A stretch of 64,000 nt of DNA. Source: Clostridia bacterium. GTDB lineage: Bacteria; Bacillota; Clostridia; Oscillospirales; CAG-272. The stretch covers positions 18,791 through 82,790 of the forward strand of contig JAFQDK010000005.1 of NCBI GenBank assembly GCA_017399305.1. The letters are read 5' to 3'. Below, piece by piece: positions 1 through 8,400 of this stretch. Within the stretch, counting starts at the first letter, position 1. Each line of letters opens with the position of its first letter. The notes beneath the pieces were generated by a model, which saw only the letters and a program-made list of their open reading frames with translations, ran no database searches and had not been told where the DNA came from. A program made the position numbers and the translations under genes.

Positions 1-350
1 TCAGTCGCTTTGTAAAAAAGACTATCTGTCTCCTCATCTATTCCGCAAATCACAGGCGATTTGGGGAGCATGTTACAAAATACACCGTCGAATATCGGCA
101 GATTTTTTGGAAAAAGCAGAGCAATATTTTCAATGTCTGCTGCTTCGTGTGAGTGTATTTGTCCCGGAAATACCAAAAGTACATCGCCTTTATTAAGTTT
201 GTATTCTTTAAAGTTAATGTAGCATATCCATTCGCCGCCTCTTGCATAAAGCATTTCGACATAATCATGGGCATGTTGTTGCATAAAGCCTGCTTTTTGT
301 CTGTGCCATGCATGTATTCCGTTCCATCGTGTTTCGTAAACAACAGCCAT
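1..350 (-). CDS. AraC-type regulator, N-terminal part (runs off the window)
   Basis: The reverse strand opens with ATG at 350 behind TGGAGG and stays open to base 1, giving about 116 residues; the C-terminal part lies outside. The sequence reads as a small cupin: an early His-rich strand (QQHAHDYVEMLYA), a turn with KGD before a hydrophobic VLLVFPGQIHSH strand, then IENIALLFP. This is the ligand-binding fold typical of AraC/XylS sugar regulators, whose HTH would follow. It is divergent from the GH3 genes, with which it shares an overlapping palindromic promoter, so control of those glycosidases is likely but inferred. The HTH is not visible, so a plain cupin protein cannot be excluded. A second overlapping frame (50-361) has no such protein logic. 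Confidence 0.72.
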   Translation of the reverse strand, partial: MAVVYETRWNGIHAWHRQKAGFMQQHAHDYVEMLYARGGEWICYINFKEYKLNKGDVLLVFPGQIHSHEAADIENIALLFPKNLPIFDGVFCNMLPKSPVICGIDEETDSLFYKAT

Positions 351-398
351 ACATCCTCCATTGTCGCAAAAAATGTCTACTATAATATGGTATTTTTC

Positions 399-430
399 TT
401 TCATTATAGCATATTTTTGCTATAATACAA
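399..430. promoter_or_regulatory. Overlapping divergent promoters on a perfect palindrome
   Basis: ATTATAGCA (403-411) and TGCTATAAT (418-426) form a perfect 9-bp inverted repeat around TATTTT. Each arm contains an extended -10 (TGC-TATAAT): the right arm fires rightward into the GH3 gene, the left arm (complement) leftward into the AraC gene, with TTGTAT (complement of 425-430) as its -35 at 16 bp. The two promoters therefore occupy the same DNA. Promoter assignment rests on sequence only. Confidence 0.6.
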
Positions 431-457
431 GTAGATAATTATTTTTTGGAGGTATAT

Positions 458-3400
458 ATGAAAATCAGAGCTTTAATTTCTATTATGCTCGTAGCATTGC
501 TTGTATGCAGCGTATTGCCTTTTACGGCAAGTGCATACGCCGTTACAGATGGCGCGGACAAGTCATATGTTGCGGCATCCGAGGCGATGGTGCTTCTCAA
601 AAACGAGAACAATGCACTCCCGTTTACATCCTCGGATAAAATTGCCATTTTTGGCGAAGGTCAGGTCTATACCGACGGTAAGACCGGCGGCTTCTTCCTT
701 ATGGGACGCGGAAGCGGATATTTTGTACCGTCAGAGACACCTAAGAACCCCTGTGATGTGCTTGCTTCTTATGTAAGTGCAGGTAAACTCGGCGGTGTTT
801 ATACTGCACTCTCCGATTCATACAAAGCGGCGGCTGTAACAGGTGAGGATTTTTCGTATTCTCCTACCGATGCAGAGTATACTGCGGCGGCTGAATATGC
901 CGATAAAGCAGTTTACATTGTAAACCGCACATCCAGTGAGGGCGCAGATATTTCAAAAGCAAATTTCTATCTTACCTCGGCAGAGCAGGCGGAACTCAAA
1001 AAGGTTTGTACTGCATTTAACGGTAAGCCTGTTGTAGTTGTGCTTAATACAGGTAGTATGATAAACTGCGGTTTTGCAAACGGACGTGAGGACGGAATTT
1101 ATGCAGATGCGGTTATCACCGCAACCTATCTCGGTATCCGCGGCGTTGATGCGCTTTGTGCTGCACTTGTCGGCGATGTTAACCCCTCAGGTAAAACCGT
1201 TGATATTTATGCAAAGACACTTGAGGATTATCCCAGCTACAACGGATTTTATGAGAGCAAAGATTATACCACCTACTATGAAGATATTTACACAGGTTAT
1301 CGCTATTTTGAGACTTTCAATGTAGATGTAGACTATCCTTTCGGCTACGGTCTTTCTTATACAACGTTTGACATATCCGATGTTACATATTCAGAGGCAG
1401 GCGGCAAGATCACCGTTACTGCAAAAGTAACAAACACAGGTAGCGTAGCTGGTAAAGAAGTAATACAGGTATACTTCGGCGCACCGCAGAAGGGAACAGG
1501 CGCTGCTGTTCTCTCTAAAGCTTCAAAGGAGCTTTGCAGCTTTACAAAGACTTCACTTCTTGCTGCAGGCGCAAGCGAAACCGTATCTGTAACATTTGAC
1601 ATTGATACCATGGCATCCTATGATGACCTCGGCGCGACAGGTAATAAGTCAGCGTACGTTATGGAAGCGGGCGACTATACAGTTTATGTAGGCAATTCTG
1701 TCCGCAACACCGTAGTTGCAGGCAAGCATACCGAGAATGAACTTCGCGTTACCGAGCAGCTTACAGAGCTTTGCGAGCCCACAACTGCATTTGAGCGAAT
1801 GACGTTTGACGGTACAGAAACCGTTGGAGAAAATTCTTCATTCAGAAGTGACCTTTTGCATACTCCTACAGAGGTAAAGCAGACAAATCCTGTAACACCC
1901 ATTAAATTTGCAGATACTATCAGCGGCAAAGCTACAATAGATGAATTCCTTGCGCAGATGACAAATGAGGAACTTGCTACCGTGGCGCTCATGACCAATG
2001 CATCCCCCACAAATACAGGTGCATGGGGCGCAAGTGCGGCAGTTGCTGAAAAATATACCATTCCGCTTGCATATACCTGTGACGGCCCTGCAGGAATCCG
2101 TCATACAACAAAGGGTACAGGTCTTCCTTGTGCGACTGCGCTTGCATGCACATGGAACAAGGATGTTGTAGCCGCTCTCGGCGATGTTATTGGCAGAGAG
2201 TGTGCAATGACCGATATTGACGTGTGGCTTGCTCCCGCGGTAAATCTCCACCATTATCCGCTTTGCGGACGTAACTTTGAGTACTTCTCCGAAGACCCAT
2301 ATATTTCGGGTGTAATGGCGGCTGAGCTTATCAAGGGCGTTGAAGCAAACGGCATTGCTTGCTCTATAAAGCATTTTATTGCTAACGAAAAAGAGCAGAA
2401 CCGTAATCAGGTTGACTCACGTATGTCCGAGCGTGCGCTCCGTGAAATCTATCTTGTTCCTTTCAAGATGGCAGTTGATGCAGGTGTAGGCACGGTAATG
2501 ACATCCTATAACTTCTTAAACGGCACAGAAACCTCGGAGAATGCAGAACTTCTCCGCGGAATTCTTCGCGGTGAATGGGGCTTTGACGGAGTTGTAACTA
2601 CCGACTGGTCAAACGACTCCAACCTTGCAAAAGAAGTTATTGCCGGTAACAACGTTCACTCCTCCATGCACTATGGAGCAGACGGAAGTGCATACGAGTA
2701 CCACATGGAGAATAAGTATGCAGAGCTTATGGCAGGTGTTGAAGACGGCACGGTTAGCCGTTCGCTACTTATTGAAAATGCTACTTATATGATGGAACTG
2801 CTCACAAAGTCAATGGCGGCAGACCGTCTTGGAAGTCCCGCTATCTGGACAGTAGACGCTTCCGGCGAGAGCAAATTTGAAGCAGAAAACTATACATATA
2901 AGCACGGCTATGCACGTCCTGAAACATCAGGTAGCCGTACAGTAATGTCCTATGTGCGCGCTACAGGTATGCATGTTCCTTATCTCACATATACACTTGA
3001 TGTAAAGGAAGCAGGAACCTATATCCTCACTGCAGGATATGCAAATGCATCGGCTGATGCAAATGCAAATGCTGTCCGTGTGTTTGTAAACGGTGCAGAG
3101 CAGCTTACAAACTTTAATGCAACCGCTACAGGCGGCTGGTCAAAGGTTGTAGATGCGGAGATAGGCACGGTAACACTTCCCAAGGGAACAGTAGAACTCA
3201 AGGTAAAGAGTGCGGTAAACCGTGCATGCGGTAACTTTGATTACTTTATCTTAACTCCTATTGAAGAAGCATATACTGCGATTTCCACACCTGCTGAACT
3301 TATTGCACTTATGGGCGACAGCACAAAGTGGAGCGGCAGCTACTATCTCACAGATGATATTGACCTCACCGGTGTAGAAGGTCAGGGACCTATCGGTACA

Positions 3401-4630
3401 AATGCTACCAAATTCACAGGTAAATTTGACGGTATGGGTCACTCTATAAAAGGGCTTTCGATTACTACGTCTACCGAACAGGATTTCGGTCTTTTCGGCA
3501 AAACTATGTATGCAAGAATTCGCAATCTCACAGTTTACGGCTCGGTTACATCGACAACAGCAGGTAACGCAGTTGTAGGCGGCATAGTAGGTACACTTGA
3601 CCCCGATTCATTTGTTGTAAACTGTACAAGCTATGTAAATGTTACATATAACAATACCACTAAAGCCGCAAAGGGTGTCGGCGGTGTAGCGGGATATCTT
3701 TATGCAGGAAGCTCCAATACAGGCACTGTGGTAAAGAATTGTACAAACTATGGCACAGTTAAGTCTATTACCGGCGGCAAAGAGGCTATTGTCGGCGGTA
3801 TCACAGGTATCATCAACGACAACGGTGCAGGTGTAGTTGAACTCAAATACTGTCAGAACTTCGGCGATGTATACGGCGAAGGAATAAAGGTCGGCGGTAT
3901 TGTCGGTTATCTTGCTCAGGCAGCCGCAGGCGGCGGTGCGGATGTTGCATACTGTGCAAATCACGGTAGCGTAACCGCAACCAAGGGCACGCAGGCGCGT
4001 ATGGGCGGTATTGTAGGCTATGCAAATTCTTCAAGCGTTACCGACGGAAAAGAACCTAATATTACATTCTGCATTAACTACGGCAATGTAACAACAGATA
4101 TTAGTTATGAATCCGCAGGTATTCTCGGATACAATGTTGGCGTAAACCTTGATAACTGTGTAAACCTCGGTACGCTTACTGCTCTTGACAGTGCGACAAC
4201 TACAAAGCCGATGGGCGGTGTAGTAGGAAAGACCTATACAGCAAAGACTGCCATCGTTTATGAGATTACAAACTGCTATACAACTGTTGGTGATGTTATT
4301 CCCACAGTGGGCTATGAAAAACCCAATTATTACACATTTACCGATTGTGCAGCCGTAAGCGAAAGTGCTCTGATAAACGAGAAGACCACTCTTACATACG
4401 GCTATGACGGTTATAGTGTAATCGAAAACGAACTTAAGATTTCGGCTTTTGAACAGGATTATACCCTCGGTGATGTAAACGGTGACGGAAATATAACTCT
4501 TATTGATGTTATCCGCTCATTGAAGCTTGTTCTTAACGGAGGCGGATATTTACCGGTTGCAGACATGAACGTAGATAACGTAGTAAATCTTCTTGATGTA
4601 ATTAAACTTTTTAAACTTCTTGCAAACTAA
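458..4630 (+). CDS. Secreted permuted GH3 glycosidase with CBM, GLUG repeats and dockerin
   Basis: Start ATG 458 follows GGAGG (448-452); the frame also opens at TTG 446, but that overlaps the RBS. It encodes 1390 residues with a signal peptide (about 1-28). Domain order is inverted for GH3: the alpha/beta sandwich comes first (SEAMVLLKNENNALPF near 38), then an FnIII-like domain (about 290-430), then the TIM barrel (about 490-790) with CDGPAGIRH, the SIKHF motif and nucleophile Asp716 in VTTDW. A CBM6/35-like domain follows (about 801-932, KFEAENY), then GLUG-type repeats (about 935-1320, GGIVG plus NC motifs) and a two-repeat dockerin (about 1337-1390, both calcium loops intact). It is probably a beta-glucosidase or beta-xylosidase for oligosaccharides; the substrate is not deducible. 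Gene 4643 follows after 12 bp, probably as an operon. Confidence 0.88.
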   Translation: MKIRALISIMLVALLVCSVLPFTASAYAVTDGADKSYVAASEAMVLLKNENNALPFTSSDKIAIFGEGQVYTDGKTGGFFLMGRGSGYFVPSETPKNPCDVLASYVSAGKLGGVYTALSDSYKAAAVTGEDFSYSPTDAEYTAAAEYADKAVYIVNRTSSEGADISKANFYLTSAEQAELKKVCTAFNGKPVVVVLNTGSMINCGFANGREDGIYADAVITATYLGIRGVDALCAALVGDVNPSGKTVDIYAKTLEDYPSYNGFYESKDYTTYYEDIYTGYRYFETFNVDVDYPFGYGLSYTTFDISDVTYSEAGGKITVTAKVTNTGSVAGKEVIQVYFGAPQKGTGAAVLSKASKELCSFTKTSLLAAGASETVSVTFDIDTMASYDDLGATGNKSAYVMEAGDYTVYVGNSVRNTVVAGKHTENELRVTEQLTELCEPTTAFERMTFDGTETVGENSSFRSDLLHTPTEVKQTNPVTPIKFADTISGKATIDEFLAQMTNEELATVALMTNASPTNTGAWGASAAVAEKYTIPLAYTCDGPAGIRHTTKGTGLPCATALACTWNKDVVAALGDVIGRECAMTDIDVWLAPAVNLHHYPLCGRNFEYFSEDPYISGVMAAELIKGVEANGIACSIKHFIANEKEQNRNQVDSRMSERALREIYLVPFKMAVDAGVGTVMTSYNFLNGTETSENAELLRGILRGEWGFDGVVTTDWSNDSNLAKEVIAGNNVHSSMHYGADGSAYEYHMENKYAELMAGVEDGTVSRSLLIENATYMMELLTKSMAADRLGSPAIWTVDASGESKFEAENYTYKHGYARPETSGSRTVMSYVRATGMHVPYLTYTLDVKEAGTYILTAGYANASADANANAVRVFVNGAEQLTNFNATATGGWSKVVDAEIGTVTLPKGTVELKVKSAVNRACGNFDYFILTPIEEAYTAISTPAELIALMGDSTKWSGSYYLTDDIDLTGVEGQGPIGTNATKFTGKFDGMGHSIKGLSITTSTEQDFGLFGKTMYARIRNLTVYGSVTSTTAGNAVVGGIVGTLDPDSFVVNCTSYVNVTYNNTTKAAKGVGGVAGYLYAGSSNTGTVVKNCTNYGTVKSITGGKEAIVGGITGIINDNGAGVVELKYCQNFGDVYGEGIKVGGIVGYLAQAAAGGGADVAYCANHGSVTATKGTQARMGGIVGYANSSSVTDGKEPNITFCINYGNVTTDISYESAGILGYNVGVNLDNCVNLGTLTALDSATTTKPMGGVVGKTYTAKTAIVYEITNCYTTVGDVIPTVGYEKPNYYTFTDCAAVSESALINEKTTLTYGYDGYSVIENELKISAFEQDYTLGDVNGDGNITLIDVIRSLKLVLNGGGYLPVADMNVDNVVNLLDVIKLFKLLAN

Positions 4631-4642
4631 AAGGAACTATTT

Positions 4643-6919
4643 ATGGAAAACAAAATCAAAGAACTACTTTCGCAAATGACAATAGAGGAGAAAATCTCCT
4701 TTTGTTCAGGACATGATGCATGGCATGCTGAGTCGCTCCGGCGACTCGGCATACCCGAGATTATGATGTGTGACGGACCTCACGGACTCCGCAAGCGCGA
4801 TAAGAATGAGCAGGGCGAGTATTATACCGTAAAGGCTACATGCTTCCCGCCGGCATCGGCTATGGCTAATTCATGGGATCCATCACTTGCCGGCAGAGTA
4901 GGCAAGTATATAGGCGAGGAATGTAAAGCAGAGCAGGTTTCCATACTGCTTGGTCCCGGTATGAATATTAAGCGTTCTCCCACATGTGGACGTAACTTTG
5001 AGTATTATTCAGAGGATCCGTATCTTTCCGGTAAGGTTGCCGCAGGTTTTATAAACGGACTTCAGGGAGAGGGTATTGCGGCTTGCGCAAAGCACTTTTG
5101 TGTAAACAATCAGGAGACACGTCGTTTCTCTACAAGTGCAAATGTTTCTGAGCGCGCGCTTTATGAGATTTATCTCCCGTCTTTTGAAATTGCTGTCAAA
5201 GAAGCAAATGTGCAGACTATTATGCACTCATACAACCGTATCAACGGTCATTATGTAAGTGAGGATAAGGAGCTTATTACCGACACTCTTCGCGGCAAAT
5301 GGGGCTTTAACGGCTATGTAATGAGCGACTGGAATGCAATGAGCAGCCGTGTACCTGCATATAAGGCTGGCACCGATGTTGAGATGCCTCCTTGCAGCGG
5401 TCTCCGTGATGCCGAGGTGCTTGAGGCGTATAAAAACGGTGAAATCACCATGGAGGAGATTGACAACTCAGTTACAAACGTTCTCCGTGTTATCTTCCGT
5501 CACTTGCCAAACGGCGAGAAGGGAACATTCTCTGTAGACGAGCATCACTCCGCAGCCGCAAAGGCTGCAGAGGAATGCATGGTGCTTCTCAAAAATGATA
5601 ATAATGTTCTTCCTTTTGAGAGCGGAAAGCCTCTTGCAGTTATAGGCGGCTTTGCTAAAAAGCCTAGATTTCAGGGCGGCGGTTCAAGCCATGTAGAACC
5701 TCTTCGCGTTGACGATATAACAGAATATCTTAATGCGGAAAATGGCATCGAGATTACATACGCTGACGGCTATGACGAAAAGCATACTACCAATCCCGAG
5801 CTTATTGCAGAGGCAGTTGAAGCTGCAAAAAAGTGCGGACGTGCTGTGATTTTTGCAGGCATGCCCGATTCCTACGAAACAGAGGGACGAGACCGTAGAC
5901 ACATGAAGCTTCCTCCTGCGCATAATGAGCTTATTGAAGCTGTATGTACTGCTTGCGAAAATGTTGTTGTAGTGCTTATGGCAGGCAGTCCGAATGAGCT
6001 TCCTTGGGTGGATAAGGCTCCCGCGATAATGCATGCATATCTTGGCGGTCAGGCACTTGGTGGAGCGGTTGCACGTATTCTTTTCGGCAAGGTAAATCCC
6101 TCCGGTAAGCTCGCAGAAACACATCCCGTCCGCTTTGAGGATAACCCCGCATACCTCAATTTCCCCGGTGACGGCGATGAATGCTTCTACGGCGAGGATA
6201 TTTATGTAGGCTATCGCTACTACGACAAAAAGAAGATGGATGTTCTGTTCCCATTCGGACACGGACTTTCTTATACAAGGTTTGAGTATACATCAATTAA
6301 CGCAGACGGCAATACCGTCACTGTGACAGTTAAAAATATTGGTGCCCGCGTTGGCAAAGAGGTAGTACAGCTTTATGCATCCGCATTACCGCATCCCGTT
6401 ACTTCCACATACGTCGGCGAAAGTTCATTTGGATTTGCACGTCCCGAAAAATGGCTTGTAGGCTTTGACAAGATAGAGCTTGCACCGGGCGAAGAAAAGG
6501 AAGTTGCTTTTGAACTTTATGACCGTGTATTTTCGGTTTATGATGCAAAAGTAAAGGACTTTCGCGTAATCGGCGGCGACTATGCTATAAGTGCGGCGGC
6601 ATCAAGCAGAGATATCCGCATAAGCACTACTGTAAGTGTAGAGGATGATACATCCTTTGTTCCTGTGATTACAAAGAACACCGTATTTGAGGACTTGTTT
6701 GTTGACAAGCGCTATCCCAAGGCTATTGTCGATGAACTTGTAAAAGAAGTGCTTCCACAGTTTGAAGGCGACGGAGAAGAAGGTCTTAACTTTGACGAAA
6801 TGCGCAGACATAACGGATACGTGCTTCGCCAGAAATTAACAACCGTTAAGAGCATCGAAAAGCTTGACGAAATTATCGAAAGAGCAAATAAAAAGCTCCG
6901 TGAATACTACGGCAAATAA
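4643..6919 (+). CDS. Cytoplasmic GH3 beta-glycosidase
   Basis: It encodes 758 residues with no signal peptide; the start is set by AAAAGGA seven bases upstream. It has canonical GH3 order: TIM barrel (about 1-290) with MCDGPHGLRK, the RNFEYYSEDPYLSG and AKHF motifs and nucleophile Asp229 in VMSDW; alpha/beta sandwich (about 305-520) beginning CMVLLKNDNNVLPF; FnIII-like domain (about 560-660, FPFGHGLSYT); and a helical tail of about 95 residues that I do not recognise. It should hydrolyse short beta-linked oligosaccharides imported into the cell. Together with the permuted secreted GH3 just upstream it makes an outside/inside pair. A strong terminator follows. Specificity (glucosidase or xylosidase) cannot be read from sequence. 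Confidence 0.9.
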   Translation: MENKIKELLSQMTIEEKISFCSGHDAWHAESLRRLGIPEIMMCDGPHGLRKRDKNEQGEYYTVKATCFPPASAMANSWDPSLAGRVGKYIGEECKAEQVSILLGPGMNIKRSPTCGRNFEYYSEDPYLSGKVAAGFINGLQGEGIAACAKHFCVNNQETRRFSTSANVSERALYEIYLPSFEIAVKEANVQTIMHSYNRINGHYVSEDKELITDTLRGKWGFNGYVMSDWNAMSSRVPAYKAGTDVEMPPCSGLRDAEVLEAYKNGEITMEEIDNSVTNVLRVIFRHLPNGEKGTFSVDEHHSAAAKAAEECMVLLKNDNNVLPFESGKPLAVIGGFAKKPRFQGGGSSHVEPLRVDDITEYLNAENGIEITYADGYDEKHTTNPELIAEAVEAAKKCGRAVIFAGMPDSYETEGRDRRHMKLPPAHNELIEAVCTACENVVVVLMAGSPNELPWVDKAPAIMHAYLGGQALGGAVARILFGKVNPSGKLAETHPVRFEDNPAYLNFPGDGDECFYGEDIYVGYRYYDKKKMDVLFPFGHGLSYTRFEYTSINADGNTVTVTVKNIGARVGKEVVQLYASALPHPVTSTYVGESSFGFARPEKWLVGFDKIELAPGEEKEVAFELYDRVFSVYDAKVKDFRVIGGDYAISAAASSRDIRISTTVSVEDDTSFVPVITKNTVFEDLFVDKRYPKAIVDELVKEVLPQFEGDGEEGLNFDEMRRHNGYVLRQKLTTVKSIEKLDEIIERANKKLREYYGK

Positions 6920-6934
6920 TTAAATAAGTTTTAT

Positions 6935-6960
6935 GGGGCTGCTTTGCAGCCCCTAAAATT
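6935..6960 (+). terminator. Rho-independent terminator after the GH3 pair
   Basis: GGGGCTGC-TTT-GCAGCCCC is a perfect 8-bp stem followed by TAAAATTTTT. It closes the GH3 operon and isolates it from the riboswitch unit. Confidence 0.85.
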
Positions 6961-6972
6961 TTTATATTTCTA

Positions 6973-7001
6973 TTGACAAAATAACTTTACCGTGATATAT
7001 T
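6973..7001 (+). promoter_or_regulatory. Sigma-A promoter of the lysine transporter unit
   Basis: TTGACA (6973-6978), a 17-bp spacer and TATATT (6996-7001) make a near-consensus promoter. Transcription would start near 7008, immediately ahead of the riboswitch P1 stem. Confidence 0.85.
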
Positions 7002-7011
7002 ATTGAAGTAA

Positions 7012-7169
7012 TGATAGAGGTGCGATGTTTAAGAGTAGCATTTTTTAAATGTACGGTGCATAAATGTGAAAGGGAACATTGCCGAAGCGGTTCGATTGCC
7101 GAAAAGTCGAATACGCTGGGGCGTATCAAAATATGATGCGAACTGTCACCGAAAGGTGGAGAGCTGTCA
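7012..7169 (+). ncRNA. Lysine riboswitch (L box) aptamer
   Basis: The segment carries the conserved L-box core in order: GATAGAGGTGCGA, TTTAAGAGTAGC, GAAAGGGAACATTGCCGAAG, a CTGGGG loop, and ACTGTCACCGAAAGGTGGAGAGC. P1 is TGATAG (7012-7017) paired with CTGTCA (7164-7169). Order and spacing match the known family. It is followed at once by an intrinsic terminator and the ABC transporter genes, so lysine should terminate transcription of an uptake system. The aptamer identity is secure; that the transporter carries lysine follows from it. Confidence 0.93.
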
Positions 7170-7183
7170 AGGTTACAATGTTA

Positions 7184-7230
7184 CCATGTCACTTTTCATT
7201 TTTTGGTGAAAATTAGACATGGCTTTTTTA
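7184..7230 (+). terminator. Riboswitch expression-platform terminator
   Basis: CCATGTC (7184-7190) pairs with GACATGG (7216-7222), with inner pairing of ACTTTTCA with GGTGAAAATT, followed by six T. It lies 14 bases after the lysine aptamer. GGTTACAATGTTACC (7171-7185) in between is a likely part of the antiterminator. Confidence 0.85.
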
Positions 7231-7377
7231 TTTAATTAAAATCCCGTTTTCTGGCGGACATGTGCCGACCGAAAAACTCCTTGAAAGTCGCGAGCGGTGA
7301 GCGAGTCGCGAGACTTGCGACTTATTCCATTCGAAAAAATGCTTTTTTCGAATGATTTATTACATGGCTTTTTTATT
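7217..7377. repeat. 16-bp direct repeat flanking a hairpin-rich 129-bp segment
   Basis: ACATGGCTTTTTTATT occurs at 7217-7232 (the terminator 3' arm plus T tract) and identically at 7362-7377. Between the copies lie two hairpins: AAGTCGC (7285-7291) with GCGACTT (7317-7323), enclosing a repeated GAGTCGCGAG-like unit, and the perfect palindrome CATTCGAAAAAA-TGC-TTTTTTCGAATG (about 7328-7354). No gene fits inside. It may be a small inserted repetitive element with a target duplication, or a duplicated terminator arm; neither can be settled here. Confidence 0.6.
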
Positions 7378-7411
7378 GCAAAAAATATATATTTTTAAGG
7401 AGAAAAACACA

Positions 7412-8332
7412 ATGAAAAAGATTCTTGCACTTGCACTCAGCATGATGATGCTGTTTGCTCTCTGCGCATGCGGCGGCGAAACTGTTGTTACCACCGATGA
7501 CGCAGCAACCACTACTGCTGATGCAGTAGCAACCGAAGAGGTGGCAGACACCACCGCTGAAGTGGTAGACGACCAGCCCGAAAAGAAGACATTCCGCGTA
7601 GCTATGGAATGTGCTTATGCTCCCTACAACTGGGCGCAGGAAACCGACGCTAACGGCGCAGTTGCTATTGCAGATACCAATATGTTTGCATATGGCTATG
7701 ACGTTATCATCGCAAAGAAGATTGCAGAAGCTAACAACTGGGATCTCGAAATCGTAAAGCTTGACTGGGACTCTCTTATTCCCGCACTTCAGTCAGGCAC
7801 TGTTGACGCTGTTATCGCAGGTCAGTCCATCACTGCAGACCGCCTCGAGCAGGTTGACTTCTCTACACCTTACTACTATGCAACTATCGTTACTCTCGTT
7901 AAGAACGACAGCGCATATGCAGCAGCTCAGTCCGTTGCAGACCTCAAGGGCGCAACCGGTACTTCTCAGCTCGGTACCATCTGGTATGACAACTGTCTTG
8001 GCCAGATTCCCGAGGTAAATCAGCTTCCCGCACAGGAGACTGCTCCTGCAATGCTCGTTGCACTTAACGCTGGCACATGTGACGTTGTTGTTACCGACCG
8101 TCCCACTGGTTCCGCTGCACTCGCTGCATATGACAACTTCGTAATGCTCGACTTCTATGGCACCGATGGTGACTACGAAGTATCTGATGAGGATATCAAC
8201 ATCGGTATCTCTGTTCAGAAGGGTAACACCGAGCTTCTCGATGCTATCAACGCAGTTCTCGCTGAGATGACTGCAACCGACTATGATGAGCTCATGAACG
8301 AAGCTATCGCAGTTCAGCCTCTTTCCGAGTAA
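7412..8332 (+). CDS. Amino-acid ABC transporter substrate-binding lipoprotein (lysine predicted)
   Basis: Start ATG 7412 lies nine bases behind AAGGAG; an in-frame upstream ATG at 7352 sits inside the hairpin region and would spoil the signal peptide. The 306-residue product has a lipoprotein signal (FALCAC, lipid on Cys20) and a Thr/Ala-rich linker. A family-3 solute-binding domain follows, with the hallmark stretches [33 protein letters not shown] and FSTPYY. It captures an amino acid outside the membrane. The lysine riboswitch makes lysine the best guess; the family alone would allow any polar amino acid. A hairpin follows, probably raising the level of this binding protein over the permease. 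Confidence 0.88.
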   Translation: MKKILALALSMMMLFALCACGGETVVTTDDAATTTADAVATEEVADTTAEVVDDQPEKKTFRVAMECAYAPYNWAQETDANGAVAIADTNMFAYGYDVIIAKKIAEANNWDLEIVKLDWDSLIPALQSGTVDAVIAGQSITADRLEQVDFSTPYYYATIVTLVKNDSAYAAAQSVADLKGATGTSQLGTIWYDNCLGQIPEVNQLPAQETAPAMLVALNAGTCDVVVTDRPTGSAALAAYDNFVMLDFYGTDGDYEVSDEDINIGISVQKGNTELLDAINAVLAEMTATDYDELMNEAIAVQPLSE

Positions 8333-8348
8333 TATAATTTGTACATAG

Positions 8349-8373
8349 AGTGACGGGATATACTCCCGTCACT
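8349..8373 (+). terminator. Intercistronic hairpin (attenuator or mRNA stabiliser)
   Basis: AGTGACGGGA-TATAC-TCCCGTCACT is a perfect 10-bp stem. It is followed by TTGTGATGTTTT, not a good T tract, so partial readthrough or RNA protection is more likely than full termination. It sits between the binding-protein gene and the fused permease gene. Confidence 0.6.
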
Positions 8374-8400
8374 TTGTGATGTTTTAAGGAGTTGAATTTT

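Noticed and set aside
50-361. A 103-codon reverse-strand frame starting at 361
   Set aside because: The frame one base apart (start 350) has a proper RBS and reads as a cupin regulator; the rejected frame has no protein-like pattern.
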